A stretch of 18,282 bases of DNA from QNYZ01 sp964577615 (GTDB lineage: Bacteria; Desulfobacterota; Desulfobacteria; Desulfobacterales; QNYZ01). The stretch is from contig CAZNZW010000060.1 of NCBI GenBank assembly GCA_964577615.1, forward strand, positions 1 through 18,282, given 5' to 3'. Numbering within the stretch: the stretch's first letter is position 1; every line of letters begins with the position of its first letter. The notes under the pieces were generated by a model. That model was not told where the DNA came from, ran no database searches, and saw only the letters and a program-made list of their open reading frames with translations. Below, one piece after another: positions 1 through 6,486 of the stretch. The position numbers and the translations under genes are program-made.

Positions 1-46
<46 letters not shown>

Positions 47-102
47 AATTGAACTGGAGTTTTATAACATAAACCCGACTTGAATAAAGCGTCACTATTT
101 AG

Positions 103-134
103 TTTTCAAAGATCAAGCTCGCCGCTTTTGGCGA
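103..134 (-). promoter_or_regulatory. rRNA leader boxB-like hairpin and boxA antitermination element
   Basis: On the minus strand a small hairpin, TCGCC-AAAAGC-GGCGA (134 to 119), is followed directly by TGATCTTTGAAAA (115 to 103). The latter closely matches the boxA element of bacterial rRNA leaders, where NusB/NusE load an antitermination complex. The order hairpin then boxA, between the promoters and 16S, is the usual leader layout. The hairpin role is inferred; the boxA match is clear. Confidence 0.8.
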
Positions 135-150
135 CGTTTGTTATTTCTTA

Positions 151-196
151 AATATAATAAATTGCTGTTTCTTTGTCAATGAAAATTTTTAATATT
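151..196 (-). promoter_or_regulatory. rRNA promoter, proximal, with AT-rich upstream element
   Basis: On the minus strand a perfect -35 TTGACA (179 to 174) is separated by 17 nt from a -10 TATATT (156 to 151). Just upstream of the -35 lies an A/T run (about 196 to 181, AATATTAAAAATTTTC) like an UP element bound by the RNA polymerase alpha subunit. The start site would fall near 144, just before the boxB/boxA leader. The stretch after the -10 is A/T-rich rather than G/C-rich. Confidence 0.85.
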
Positions 197-228
197 TCCA
201 TTTTCTTTTCCGCTTCAGCAATCCTGTA

Positions 229-257
229 AATATAACCAGATTGAAAATGATTGTCAA
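229..257 (-). promoter_or_regulatory. rRNA promoter, middle
   Basis: On the minus strand TTGACA (257 to 252), a 17-nt spacer and TATATT (234 to 229) give the same hexamers and the same spacing as the proximal promoter 78 nt further on. Tandem promoters of this kind are standard for rRNA operons. Confidence 0.8.
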
Positions 258-401
258 GGATATTTTTTGCCTTGCCGAACTTTTTCCAACATAGCCTGAA
301 ATCACAAACTGACTGCTGATCCCGACCCAATTGTTCGCATCAATAAAGGCACAGGGTTCAATCAAGTACCCGCCTGCCTTGACCATGCAAACGAAGCGGT
401 A

Positions 402-430
402 TTAATATACGCAGCAGAAGAGGGTGTCAA
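402..430 (-). promoter_or_regulatory. possible third, distal rRNA promoter
   Basis: On the minus strand a perfect TTGACA (430 to 425) is followed by TATTAA at 17 nt (407 to 402) or TATATT at 15 nt (409 to 404). The -35 is convincing, but the -10 needs either two mismatches or a short spacer. It sits between the end of tyrS and the two stronger promoters. The rest of 258-401 shows no gene or clear signal. Confidence 0.4.
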
Positions 431-450
431 TGCTTAATTTGGTATTTTTT

Positions 451-476
451 TAAAAAAACCCCCGCCGCTGGCAGCC
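451..476 (-). terminator. weak candidate terminator after tyrS
   Basis: Downstream of the tyrS stop the minus strand has a short GC-rich hairpin (GCTG-CCAG-CGGC, one G-T pair) followed by GGGG and seven T (458 to 452). The stem is short, so this is only a plausible intrinsic terminator separating tyrS from the rRNA promoters. Confidence 0.3.
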
Positions 477-484
477 TGACGTCA

Positions 485-1813
485 TCACTCCTTGACTATC
501 ACCTTATGATATCGTTTTTTACCTGCACGCAGCAGTAATTCTCCGTCTTCAAAATCACTGAGATTAATTAAAATATCAGTTGAATCCAGCCGCTTATCAC
601 CAATATAAGCACCACCCTGCGCAATCAACCGCCGCGCCGCGCTCCCTGACGCAGCCAGGCCCGCAAGCGAAAAGAGTTTGAAGGCCGGCATGCCTGTTTC
701 CAGATCCACTCTATTAATAAAGGTATGCGGCATTGTTTCTACCGTAGCGTCCACTCTATCACGAAGCCCCGCAGTGTCGCTAATTGAAACGTCCGCCCTA
801 CCTCTTGGTATCGTACTGGAGTTCAAGATCTTTTCAGGAACGTCCCGATTACCAAACCGCCTTTGCGCATCCTGATACGCGGCAATGGCCTCATCTTTCC
901 CATGGGCAAGACTGGTGGCCTCAAACGCGAGAATCGTCTTTGCACTATTTAAATCCACTCCCTGTAACTTTTCCACCGCTTTAATCTCCGACATCGGCAG
1001 CAGGGTAAAAAGAGCCAAAAAACGCGTCACATCCCGATCATCCGCGTTCACCCAAAACTGGAAATATTCATACGGGCTCGTTCGCTCGGCATCCAGCCAT
1101 ACCGCTCCCTTGGCCGTTTTCCCCATCTTCGCGCCACTTGCCGTCGTAATAAGGGGGAAGGTGATACCGAACGCGGCGCCCTGCCGTTTTCGCCGGATTA
1201 AATCGATTCCGGCAACGATATTGCCCCACTGGTCACTGCCCCCCATTTGCAAACGACAGTCATGCGACGAATAGAGTTCAAGAAAATCATAGGCCTGGAG
1301 AACCATATAGTTAAACTCAATGAAACTCAGGCCCTCCTCAGAATCCAGCCGCAGCCGGCAGCTTTCAGCCTTGATCATTCGATTGACGGAGAAATACCGG
1401 CCAATATCCCTCAAGAAAGGAATATAGGACAGAGGGGTCAGCCAGTCGGCATTATTCACCAGCAATGCCCTTCCGTTGGAAAAATCTAAAAAGCGGGAAA
1501 GCTGACGTTTTAAGCCGGCGGCATTTTTTTCAATATCCTCCATTGTCAGCATCTGACGCATTTCGGTTTTTCCGCTGGGATCGCCGATCATCCCCGTTCC
1601 GCCACCAACCAGCGCAATCGGACGATGGCCATCCCGCTGCATATGGACCAAAGCCATGATCGGTATCAAGCTCCCCACATGCAGACTTGAAGCTGTTGGG
1701 TCAAAACCGATATAGCAGCTCGCCTGCGCGGCCGTAAGATATTCACGCAGTTCCGAGTCATGCGTGGTCTGTTCAATGAAGCCACGCTCCGATAGCGTAT
1801 CGAAAACTCCCAT
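485..1813 (-). CDS. tyrS: tyrosyl-tRNA synthetase
   Basis: This cytoplasmic class I aminoacyl-tRNA synthetase (442 aa) charges tRNA-Tyr with tyrosine using ATP. The Rossmann catalytic domain carries the tyrosine/ATP site YIGFDPTASSLHVGS with the HIGH-type signature HVGS at residues 45-48. It also has the GGGTGMIGDPSGK loop, the GGSDQWGNI segment and a KMSKS-type loop written KMGKT near residue 230. The C-terminal ~70 residues form an S4 RNA-binding domain (RRLIAQGGAYIGDKRL). The length is slightly above E. coli TyrS (424 aa). The ATG at 1813 is preceded by AAGGGG about 6 nt upstream. It lies 71 bp after rny and directly before the rRNA operon. Confidence 0.97.
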   Translation of the reverse strand: MGVFDTLSERGFIEQTTHDSELREYLTAAQASCYIGFDPTASSLHVGSLIPIMALVHMQRDGHRPIALVGGGTGMIGDPSGKTEMRQMLTMEDIEKNAAGLKRQLSRFLDFSNGRALLVNNADWLTPLSYIPFLRDIGRYFSVNRMIKAESCRLRLDSEEGLSFIEFNYMVLQAYDFLELYSSHDCRLQMGGSDQWGNIVAGIDLIRRKRQGAAFGITFPLITTASGAKMGKTAKGAVWLDAERTSPYEYFQFWVNADDRDVTRFLALFTLLPMSEIKAVEKLQGVDLNSAKTILAFEATSLAHGKDEAIAAYQDAQRRFGNRDVPEKILNSSTIPRGRADVSISDTAGLRDRVDATVETMPHTFINRVDLETGMPAFKLFSLAGLAASGSAARRLIAQGGAYIGDKRLDSTDILINLSDFEDGELLLRAGKKRYHKVIVKE

Positions 1814-1867
1814 TTTTATCCCCTTATAAACAATTAATTTCCGGCAAATCGCTTTACTATTGACCGC

Positions 1868-1891
1868 AAAAACATTCGATAGAATTATCGA
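1868..1891 (-). terminator. weak hairpin overlapping the rny stop codon
   Basis: On the minus strand TCGATA-ATTC-TATCGA (1891 to 1876) is followed by ATG and five T. The rny stop TAA lies inside the stem and loop. The stem is A/T-rich and the T run short, so it would at most reduce read-through into tyrS. Confidence 0.3.
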
Positions 1892-3453
1892 TTGGCATAT
1901 TCAACCGCACGGGTTTCACGAATCACAGTCACCTTAATCTGACCCGGAAAGGTAACCGATTCTTCGATCTCTTTGGCAATGTCGCGGCTCAATAGAATCG
2001 CATGTTCATCGGAAACCTTCTGGCTCTCGACAATTACCCGAACCTCCCGGCCGGCCTGTATGGCGTAGGTGTTGGAAACTCCGTTGAAATTATTCGCTAT
2101 CTTTTCCAGCTCCTCCAGGCGCTTGACATAATTTGCCAGGGATTCTTTTCGTGCTCCCGGGCGGGCACCGGACAAACTATCCGCGGCCATGACCAGATAA
2201 TCGTACACACTGGCTGGCGGCACATCTTCATGATGCGCTGCAATGGCTTGAACAACGTTGGTTTTTTCCTGATATTTCTTGGCCATTTTCGCGCCGATTA
2301 CCGCATGGGGGCCTTCAACTTCATGATCAATCGCTTTGCCCAAATCGTGCAGCAGGCCCATCCGCCGGGCCAGTTTTGCATTGAGACCCAGTTCAGAAGC
2401 CATTATGCCAGACAGAAAACCAACTTCTGCGGAATGCTGCAATACGTTCTGGGAGTAACTGGTCCTGAATTTGAGGGTACCAATGAGCCGGATCAGCTCA
2501 GGATGGATACCATGAACACTTAAATCGAACGCCACCTGCTCACCCGCCTCCTTAATCACATTCCCGACTTCTTTTTCCACTTTTTTTACGACATCTTCAA
2601 TTCGGGCCGGGTGAATACGGCCATCGGAAATCAGTTTCTGGAGTGATTGCCGGGCGATTTCACGGCGAACTGGATTGAAGCCGGACAGAATCACGGCTTC
2701 GGGTGTGTCATCGATGATTAAGTCGATACCGGTCGCCGCCTCCAGTGCTCGAATATTGCGCCCTTCCCGGCCGATAATCCGACCTTTCATGTCATCACTG
2801 GGAAGCTGCACCACCGAAACGGTCCGTTCCATTATAAAATCGCCGGCATATCGCTGGATGGCTGTCGCCAGAATCTTTTTGGCCTTCTTGTCACCTTCCG
2901 CCATGGCTTCGGATTCTATCTGTTTGATCAATTTCGCCCCTTCAAATCGGGCTTCGTTTTCCATCGTCCGGACAAGAATTGATTTTGCCTGTTCGCTTGT
3001 CATTCCAGATACTTCTTCGAGCCGCGCTTTCTGTTCCTCAAAGATTTCTTTTGTTCTGGCCTCTATGTGATCAATTTTATTTTCTCTTTTGGCCAGCCGC
3101 CTTTCTTTTTTAACAAGCTCCCGGTCCCTGCGTCCCAACTGGTCTATCTTGCGCTCTGAGTTTTCTTCTTTCTTTGTTAAGCGATTTTCTCTCTCTTTCA
3201 GTTCCTTGCGCGTTTCTCTGGTTTCGGCATCAAAATCACTCTTCATTTTGATCTGCCTGTCTTTCATATCAAGCTCAGCCTCTTTAACCAAAGTTGTTGC
3301 TTGATTCCTGGCATGCTGAAGCAGCTGTTCCGCCTCTGTTTCCGCCAATGCAATTCGCCTGGCCACACTGCTGCCTCTGACAAAATATGCAACAATAAAA
3401 CCGACAACGAACCCGGCGCCCAGGGCGCCCCAAAGGGTATATGTCATTTCCAT
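1885..3453 (-). CDS. rny: ribonuclease Y
   Basis: RNase Y is a membrane-anchored endoribonuclease that starts mRNA decay. The 522-aa protein has the full family layout: one N-terminal transmembrane helix (about residues 6-25), a long charged coiled coil (about 30-190), a KH RNA-binding domain with the GRIIGREGRNIRALE loop (about 225-285), and an HD domain with the metal-binding HD in MGLLHDLGKAID (about 365-376). The length fits the usual ~520 aa. The ATG at 3453 has AGGAG (3464 to 3460) 6 nt upstream, which favours it over the ATG two codons later. The gene sits downstream of the zapA/6S RNA region and upstream of tyrS. Confidence 0.97.
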   Translation of the reverse strand: MEMTYTLWGALGAGFVVGFIVAYFVRGSSVARRIALAETEAEQLLQHARNQATTLVKEAELDMKDRQIKMKSDFDAETRETRKELKERENRLTKKEENSERKIDQLGRRDRELVKKERRLAKRENKIDHIEARTKEIFEEQKARLEEVSGMTSEQAKSILVRTMENEARFEGAKLIKQIESEAMAEGDKKAKKILATAIQRYAGDFIMERTVSVVQLPSDDMKGRIIGREGRNIRALEAATGIDLIIDDTPEAVILSGFNPVRREIARQSLQKLISDGRIHPARIEDVVKKVEKEVGNVIKEAGEQVAFDLSVHGIHPELIRLIGTLKFRTSYSQNVLQHSAEVGFLSGIMASELGLNAKLARRMGLLHDLGKAIDHEVEGPHAVIGAKMAKKYQEKTNVVQAIAAHHEDVPPASVYDYLVMAADSLSGARPGARKESLANYVKRLEELEKIANNFNGVSNTYAIQAGREVRVIVESQKVSDEHAILLSRDIAKEIEESVTFPGQIKVTVIRETRAVEYANR

Positions 3454-3464
3454 CGTTTTCTCCT

Positions 3465-3663
3465 GCGATTATATAATTAAGGGACCACTTCGTAACAATC
3501 CCAGCCTTTTATAAACCCGATACCCGCTCACAGGACAAGAGCCTGCCTCCGGACGAACAAATACCATATGTCATCAAAATGCCGCCCCGAAAATAGAACT
3601 CATTTCAAGCCATCGCACCGATACGGTATCCATTTGCGTTGATCAGTGGCAGCCGGATAACGG
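3465..3663 (-). other. leader region of rny, promoter not settled
   Basis: This stretch lies between an intrinsic terminator (3664-3686) and rny, so an rny promoter should lie here. The best candidate on the minus strand is TTGTCC (3538 to 3533), 19 nt, TATAAA (3513 to 3508). A perfect TATAAT at 3473 to 3468 is too close to the Shine-Dalgarno sequence to serve. No coding potential is recognisable. Confidence 0.3.
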
Positions 3664-3686
3664 AAAAAATACGCTTGCAAAGCGTA
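3664..3686 (-). terminator. intrinsic terminator between the 6S RNA region and rny
   Basis: On the minus strand a perfect 7-bp stem, TACGCTT-TGC-AAGCGTA (3686 to 3670), is followed at once by six T (3669 to 3664). It separates transcription of the 6S region from rny and could be the 3' end of a small RNA starting near 3750. Confidence 0.75.
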
Positions 3687-3750
3687 AGCGCACAATGATT
3701 TCATGTAAATGATACTTCTTGAGATAGTGGCGCAAAATAGGCAGGCGATA
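3664..3750 (-). ncRNA. candidate small RNA downstream of 6S RNA
   Basis: A promoter-like pair on the minus strand, TTGTCT (3785 to 3780), 17 nt, TGTAAT (3762 to 3757), points at a start near 3750. The strong terminator at 3664-3686 would then give a transcript of about 85 nt. The reading frames through it run past the terminator hairpin and lack a Shine-Dalgarno sequence, so a noncoding RNA is more likely than a peptide. This is inferred from signals only; no known RNA family is recognised. Confidence 0.3.
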
Positions 3751-3820
3751 CGAGGTATTACAATAATGGTCGCCGCACCAGACAAGGCGGCCCAGCAGAC
3801 TTCTTTTCGGTGGCGATGCG

Positions 3821-4010
3821 AAAAAAGGATCCCCTGCCATTGTGCCGTGTCAGAGGGGTTTTGAACCAGTCGTTCAAAGTGGGTGCTATATTAGTGTCTT
3901 CAGGCTTTTCTGTACGAGCAGAACATGCACACCAACACCAGGGAAAGCTCCCGTTAATTAAATGTTGGGACAAAACACATCAACCAATCACGTACACGGC
4001 AGGGGGAATT
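3821..4010 (-). ncRNA. ssrS: 6S RNA
   Basis: 6S RNA binds the sigma70 holoenzyme by mimicking an open promoter. The minus strand here shows several family marks. A closing stem pairs CCCCTGCC (4005 to 3998) with GGCAGGGG (3838 to 3831), followed by ATCC and a six-T run (3826 to 3821). A 3'-side hairpin TTTGAAC-GACTG-GTTCAAA (3878 to 3860) corresponds to the E. coli CTTGAACCAAGGGTTCAAG hairpin. An apical segment TGTTGGTGTGCATGTTC runs into GAAAAGCCTGAAG, aligning with E. coli GGTTGGTGAGCATGCTC and GAGAAGCCTTAA. The length of ~190 nt and the place just after zapA (zapA-ssrS as in E. coli) both fit. The 5' end is approximate; no clear promoter hexamers were found. Confidence 0.88.
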
Positions 4011-4118
4011 GTCATTCATCTTCCACATCAATAAAAAACCAGGAAACGCCCATGTAATATCCGGATTAGTGAATTAACGTCACATGGCCCAATTCAAGCG
4101 TTCAGAACAACTCCGGCG

Positions 4119-4451
4119 TCACTCTTCTGTATTGGTTCGGTTCCGATGTAAATCATTGACACCCAACCAGCGATCAAGTTTTTGTGACAGACGGTTTGAA
4201 CGTCCGGAAATTTCTTGCAATACCCTGTTTTCATTTGATTTCATCTCGATACTATCGTAAGCGATATTCAGAGCCGCTGAAATCATAATTGCCAGTTGAG
4301 AGACCGGCTGAGATTGGCCCTGGTGTTGTTTCTCAACCTTGGCCACTTCCTCCATGATCCAATCGGCAACCTTTTTGGCCCTTTCCGGATCGGAATCAGC
4401 CTGAAAATCAAACGTCTGGCCAAAAACCTCTATGGATACGATTTTCCCCAT
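4119..4451 (-). CDS. zapA: cell division protein ZapA
   Basis: ZapA binds and bundles FtsZ at the division ring in the cytoplasm. The 110-aa protein opens with the typical ZapA beta strands (IVSIEVFGQTFDF), then the PERAKKVADWIMEEV helix, the QLAIMISAALNIAYD helix and a coiled-coil tail. The length matches the family (~100-110 aa). The ATG at 4451 has only a weak upstream GGAT, so translation may rely on its neighbour. A ZapB-like gene lies 151 bp upstream and 6S RNA follows about 110 bp downstream, which supports the call. Confidence 0.88.
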   Translation of the reverse strand: MGKIVSIEVFGQTFDFQADSDPERAKKVADWIMEEVAKVEKQHQGQSQPVSQLAIMISAALNIAYDSIEMKSNENRVLQEISGRSNRLSQKLDRWLGVNDLHRNRTNTEE

Positions 4452-4602
4452 TTAAACGTTATCCAGCTTTACAATTAAAACCCGGCAGGAAATATATCAG
4501 GCGATATTACCTCTTTCATTCGATAGCACGATAATGATTCTCCGAAAACATGACAACTAATAAGGTCTTTTGGTCCGAACCAGCCTTGCCTTTATTGATC
4601 CA

Positions 4603-4848
4603 CTATGAATTGTTATTGCTGAAATCACTCAACTTTTTTAGCAATCCATCAACCCGCTCACGGATCTGCCGCTTCTCCTCATTAAAAGAACCTTCCGCTG
4701 TTTCCTTTTGGCTAAGCGTTTCTTCCAGACTTTTCACTTGCCGTTTCAGCTCCACATTTTTTGCTTCAAGTGCCTGTAATGCGCTGAGTACCCTCTCAAC
4801 CTTTGTCTCAATTTCGTCAAATTGTTTAATTAAAATCTCATTATCCAA
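4603..4848 (-). CDS. zapB: ZapB-like cell division coiled-coil protein
   Basis: The proposed 81-aa protein is almost entirely a charged coiled coil with leucine heptads (VERVLSALQALEAKNVELKR and on), ending in a polar SNNNS tail. Length and character match ZapB (81 aa in E. coli), the partner of ZapA at the division ring. The start chosen is TTG at 4848, because AGAGGTGA lies a few bases upstream. An ATG 40 codons further upstream would add a Cys/Gly-rich stretch that does not look coding and would cross a run of eight C (4940-4947). ZapB sequences are poorly conserved, so the name rests on size, coiled coil and the zapA neighbour. Confidence 0.72.
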   Translation of the reverse strand: MDNEILIKQFDEIETKVERVLSALQALEAKNVELKRQVKSLEETLSQKETAEGSFNEEKRQIRERVDGLLKKLSDFSNNNS

Positions 4849-4974
4849 TCGATCACCTCTTACGTAATAAATATCTGAATCAAGCGATCCTATAACAGCC
4901 CGTGTCAGCACAGTCAGGCATGGGAATCCTTCGCAAATGCCCCCCCCGCCTGAGCAACATGGCTTCAAATACCA

Positions 4975-5037
4975 AAAACCTTATCATCTTAAGTTGTTGA
5001 TGTTTTATCCGTATTTATTATATTCAAATAAGGTTTT
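4975..5037. repeat. 10-bp inverted repeat in the zapB leader
   Basis: AAAACCTTAT at 4975-4984 is mirrored exactly by ATAAGGTTTT at 5028-5037, with 43 nt between. The right arm lies just downstream of the promoter -10 and would overlap the predicted start site near 5032, so it could act as a DNA operator or shape the leader RNA. Confidence 0.5.
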
Positions 5038-5038
5038 G

Positions 5039-5070
5039 ATTATACTGACAGATATTAAAAATATTGTCAA
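5039..5070 (-). promoter_or_regulatory. promoter before zapB with long spacer and dyad
   Basis: On the minus strand TTGACA (5070 to 5065) and a perfect TATAAT (5044 to 5039) are 20 nt apart. Between and over them lies an inverted repeat: TGACA-ATATT, loop TTT, AATAT-(C)-TGTCA (5069 to 5046). A 19-20 nt spacer filled by a dyad is the arrangement of MerR-family-controlled promoters, but no such regulator is in the window. The -35 overlaps the stop codon of the upstream nucleotidyltransferase gene. Confidence 0.55.
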
Positions 5071-5852
5071 GCTGTTTTATCATTCCGCCCAAACAGCACC
5101 TTTTCGGCAGCCTGCAGCTCTGCAGAGGTATTTATCCCCGCGACTTCATCCGGATCATCCGCCAGAACAACCCCCACCAATCGATTCTTGCGGCGAGCTA
5201 TTGACACGATGTCGGTCAGGTAAAACTCGCCCTGGGCATTACCGGTTTCCAGTTTCTCCAGCGCCTTATCTAAAAAGAGTCGATTGACACAATAGATACC
5301 CGCATTCACAATCCGGATTTCTTTTTGGGATTCACTGGCATCCGCCTCTTCGACTATAGCGCAAACCTGCCGCTCACTATCCATGACAATACGCCCGTAA
5401 CCGGTTGGATCCAGTGCTTCAACGGCAACCACAGTGACATCCCGTCCGGCACGCAAGTGATCATTCATCAATCGATTGGCCGTTGCAGGCCTTAGAAGCG
5501 GCACATCGCCACACAATATCATCACATGCTCAATTTGCGGGGACAGCTCGGGCATGGCGCACTTGACGGCGTGGCCGGTCCCCAGCTGCCGGGTCTGGTG
5601 GGCAAATTTAATCCGGTCCGAAGGCTCCACGGCCATTCGGACCTGATCCGCCTGATGCCCGATAACGAATATTGTCTCGGCAACGTTCAGTGATTTCGCC
5701 GTTTCAGCCACGTAACATATCATGGGCGTGCCGTTCAGTGGATGCAACACCTTGGCCCGATCTGATTTCATTCGGGTCCCCAACCCCGCCGCAAGGATGA
5801 CGACACCCACATGGTCTCTTATCATTTTATCTGCCGTATCAACAGTTTCCAA
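5067..5852 (-). CDS. GlmU-type sugar-1-phosphate nucleotidyltransferase (N-terminal domain only)
   Basis: The protein matches the uridylyltransferase half of GlmU, which makes UDP-GlcNAc from GlcNAc-1-phosphate and UTP for cell wall and LPS synthesis. Visible marks are VVILAAGLGTRMKSDRAKVL (nucleotide-binding loop and lysine), GHQADQVR, the LGTGHAVK segment, LCGDVPLLRP, GYGRIV, NAGIYC and the GlmU-typical EFYLTDIV. It stops at about 261 aa, right after GINTSAELQAAEKVL. The left-handed beta-helix acetyltransferase domain of full GlmU (~450 aa) is absent, with no remnant downstream. The start chosen is TTG at 5852, with GGAGGGG 5 nt upstream; ATG at 5825 is possible but lacks a ribosome site. 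The gene follows the atp operon terminator. The exact sugar substrate is inferred. Confidence 0.85.
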   Translation of the reverse strand: METVDTADKMIRDHVGVVILAAGLGTRMKSDRAKVLHPLNGTPMICYVAETAKSLNVAETIFVIGHQADQVRMAVEPSDRIKFAHQTRQLGTGHAVKCAMPELSPQIEHVMILCGDVPLLRPATANRLMNDHLRAGRDVTVVAVEALDPTGYGRIVMDSERQVCAIVEEADASESQKEIRIVNAGIYCVNRLFLDKALEKLETGNAQGEFYLTDIVSIARRKNRLVGVVLADDPDEVAGINTSAELQAAEKVLFGRNDKTA

Positions 5853-5940
5853 AAGCGCCCCTCCTATTGGCCAATCCGCAGATGCCTGTTTAGCTTTCCT
5901 GAAAACAATTCTTTGTCCAACACATCGGTCTTGACGCCCC

Positions 5941-5974
5941 AAAAAAAAGGCAAACCATCAATACATGGTTTGCC
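5941..5974 (-). terminator. intrinsic terminator of the atp operon
   Basis: On the minus strand a perfect 10-bp stem GGCAAACCAT-GTATTG-ATGGTTTGCC (5974 to 5949) is followed by eight T (5948 to 5941). It lies 84 nt after the atpC stop and closes the ATP synthase operon before the nucleotidyltransferase gene. Confidence 0.93.
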
Positions 5975-6057
5975 CCTATTCTGTTTACCTTGCCAAAGAA
6001 AAAAAATCAACAACGACCATCAGTGAATCGCAGGACAGGCCCGTCAAAAAAGCAGCT

Positions 6058-6474
6058 CTACCCCCTCATATTGGAGACTTTTATTCGAACGGTCGCCCGA
6101 TTCAAGGCAGCCGTGGCCCGGGTGTGGTCGATATTATCAGCACTGGCTTTATCTGACAGCCGTTTCTCGGCCCGTTCCAGGGAAGCTTTGGCTCGTTCCG
6201 TGTCAATATCCCCGCACTTTTCAGCCGCGTCGGCCAGAATGGTCAGCTTATCGGGTAACGCCTCTGCAAAGCCGCCCGAAACAAACAGATAATCTTCCTT
6301 TCCGGCGGCATTGGTATATCGTACAATACCCGGTTTTAAAGTGGTCATGAACGGCGTATGTCCGACAAGAATACCAAATTCCCCCAATACCCCGGGCGCC
6401 ACCACGGACTGTGCCGCCTCATTGACCACGGATTTTTCCGGCGTTACCACTTCAAACTGAATATTCTCAGCCAT
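6058..6474 (-). CDS. atpC: F1 ATP synthase epsilon subunit
   Basis: Epsilon belongs to the central stalk and links gamma to the c-ring; its C-terminal helices can inhibit ATP hydrolysis. The 138-aa protein shows the N-terminal beta-sandwich (IQFEVVTPEKSVVNEAAQSV, GEFGILVGHTPFMTTLKPG, FVSGGFAEALPDKLTILAD) and a C-terminal helical pair (ERAKASLERAEKRLS to ALNRATVRIKV). Length is normal. The ATG at 6474 follows AGGGG at suitable spacing, 12 bp after atpD. It is the last gene before the terminator at 5941-5974. Confidence 0.96.
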   Translation of the reverse strand: MAENIQFEVVTPEKSVVNEAAQSVVAPGVLGEFGILVGHTPFMTTLKPGIVRYTNAAGKEDYLFVSGGFAEALPDKLTILADAAEKCGDIDTERAKASLERAEKRLSDKASADNIDHTRATAALNRATVRIKVSNMRG

Positions 6475-6486
6475 TTATCGCCCCTT

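Noticed and set aside
148..386. Small minus-strand frames upstream of 16S rRNA
   Set aside because: They cover the rRNA promoters and show no coding character.
477..484. Palindrome TGACGTCA just after tyrS
   Set aside because: A single 8-bp palindrome with no second copy or promoter next to it is expected by chance.
3454..3820. Remnant of 5-formyltetrahydrofolate cyclo-ligase after 6S RNA, as in E. coli synteny
   Set aside because: No frame in this stretch shows motifs of that enzyme.
3600..3840. Two overlapping minus-strand frames (61 and 65 codons) between 6S RNA and rny
   Set aside because: They start inside or next to the 6S 3' end, have no ribosome site, and read through the strong terminator at 3664-3686.
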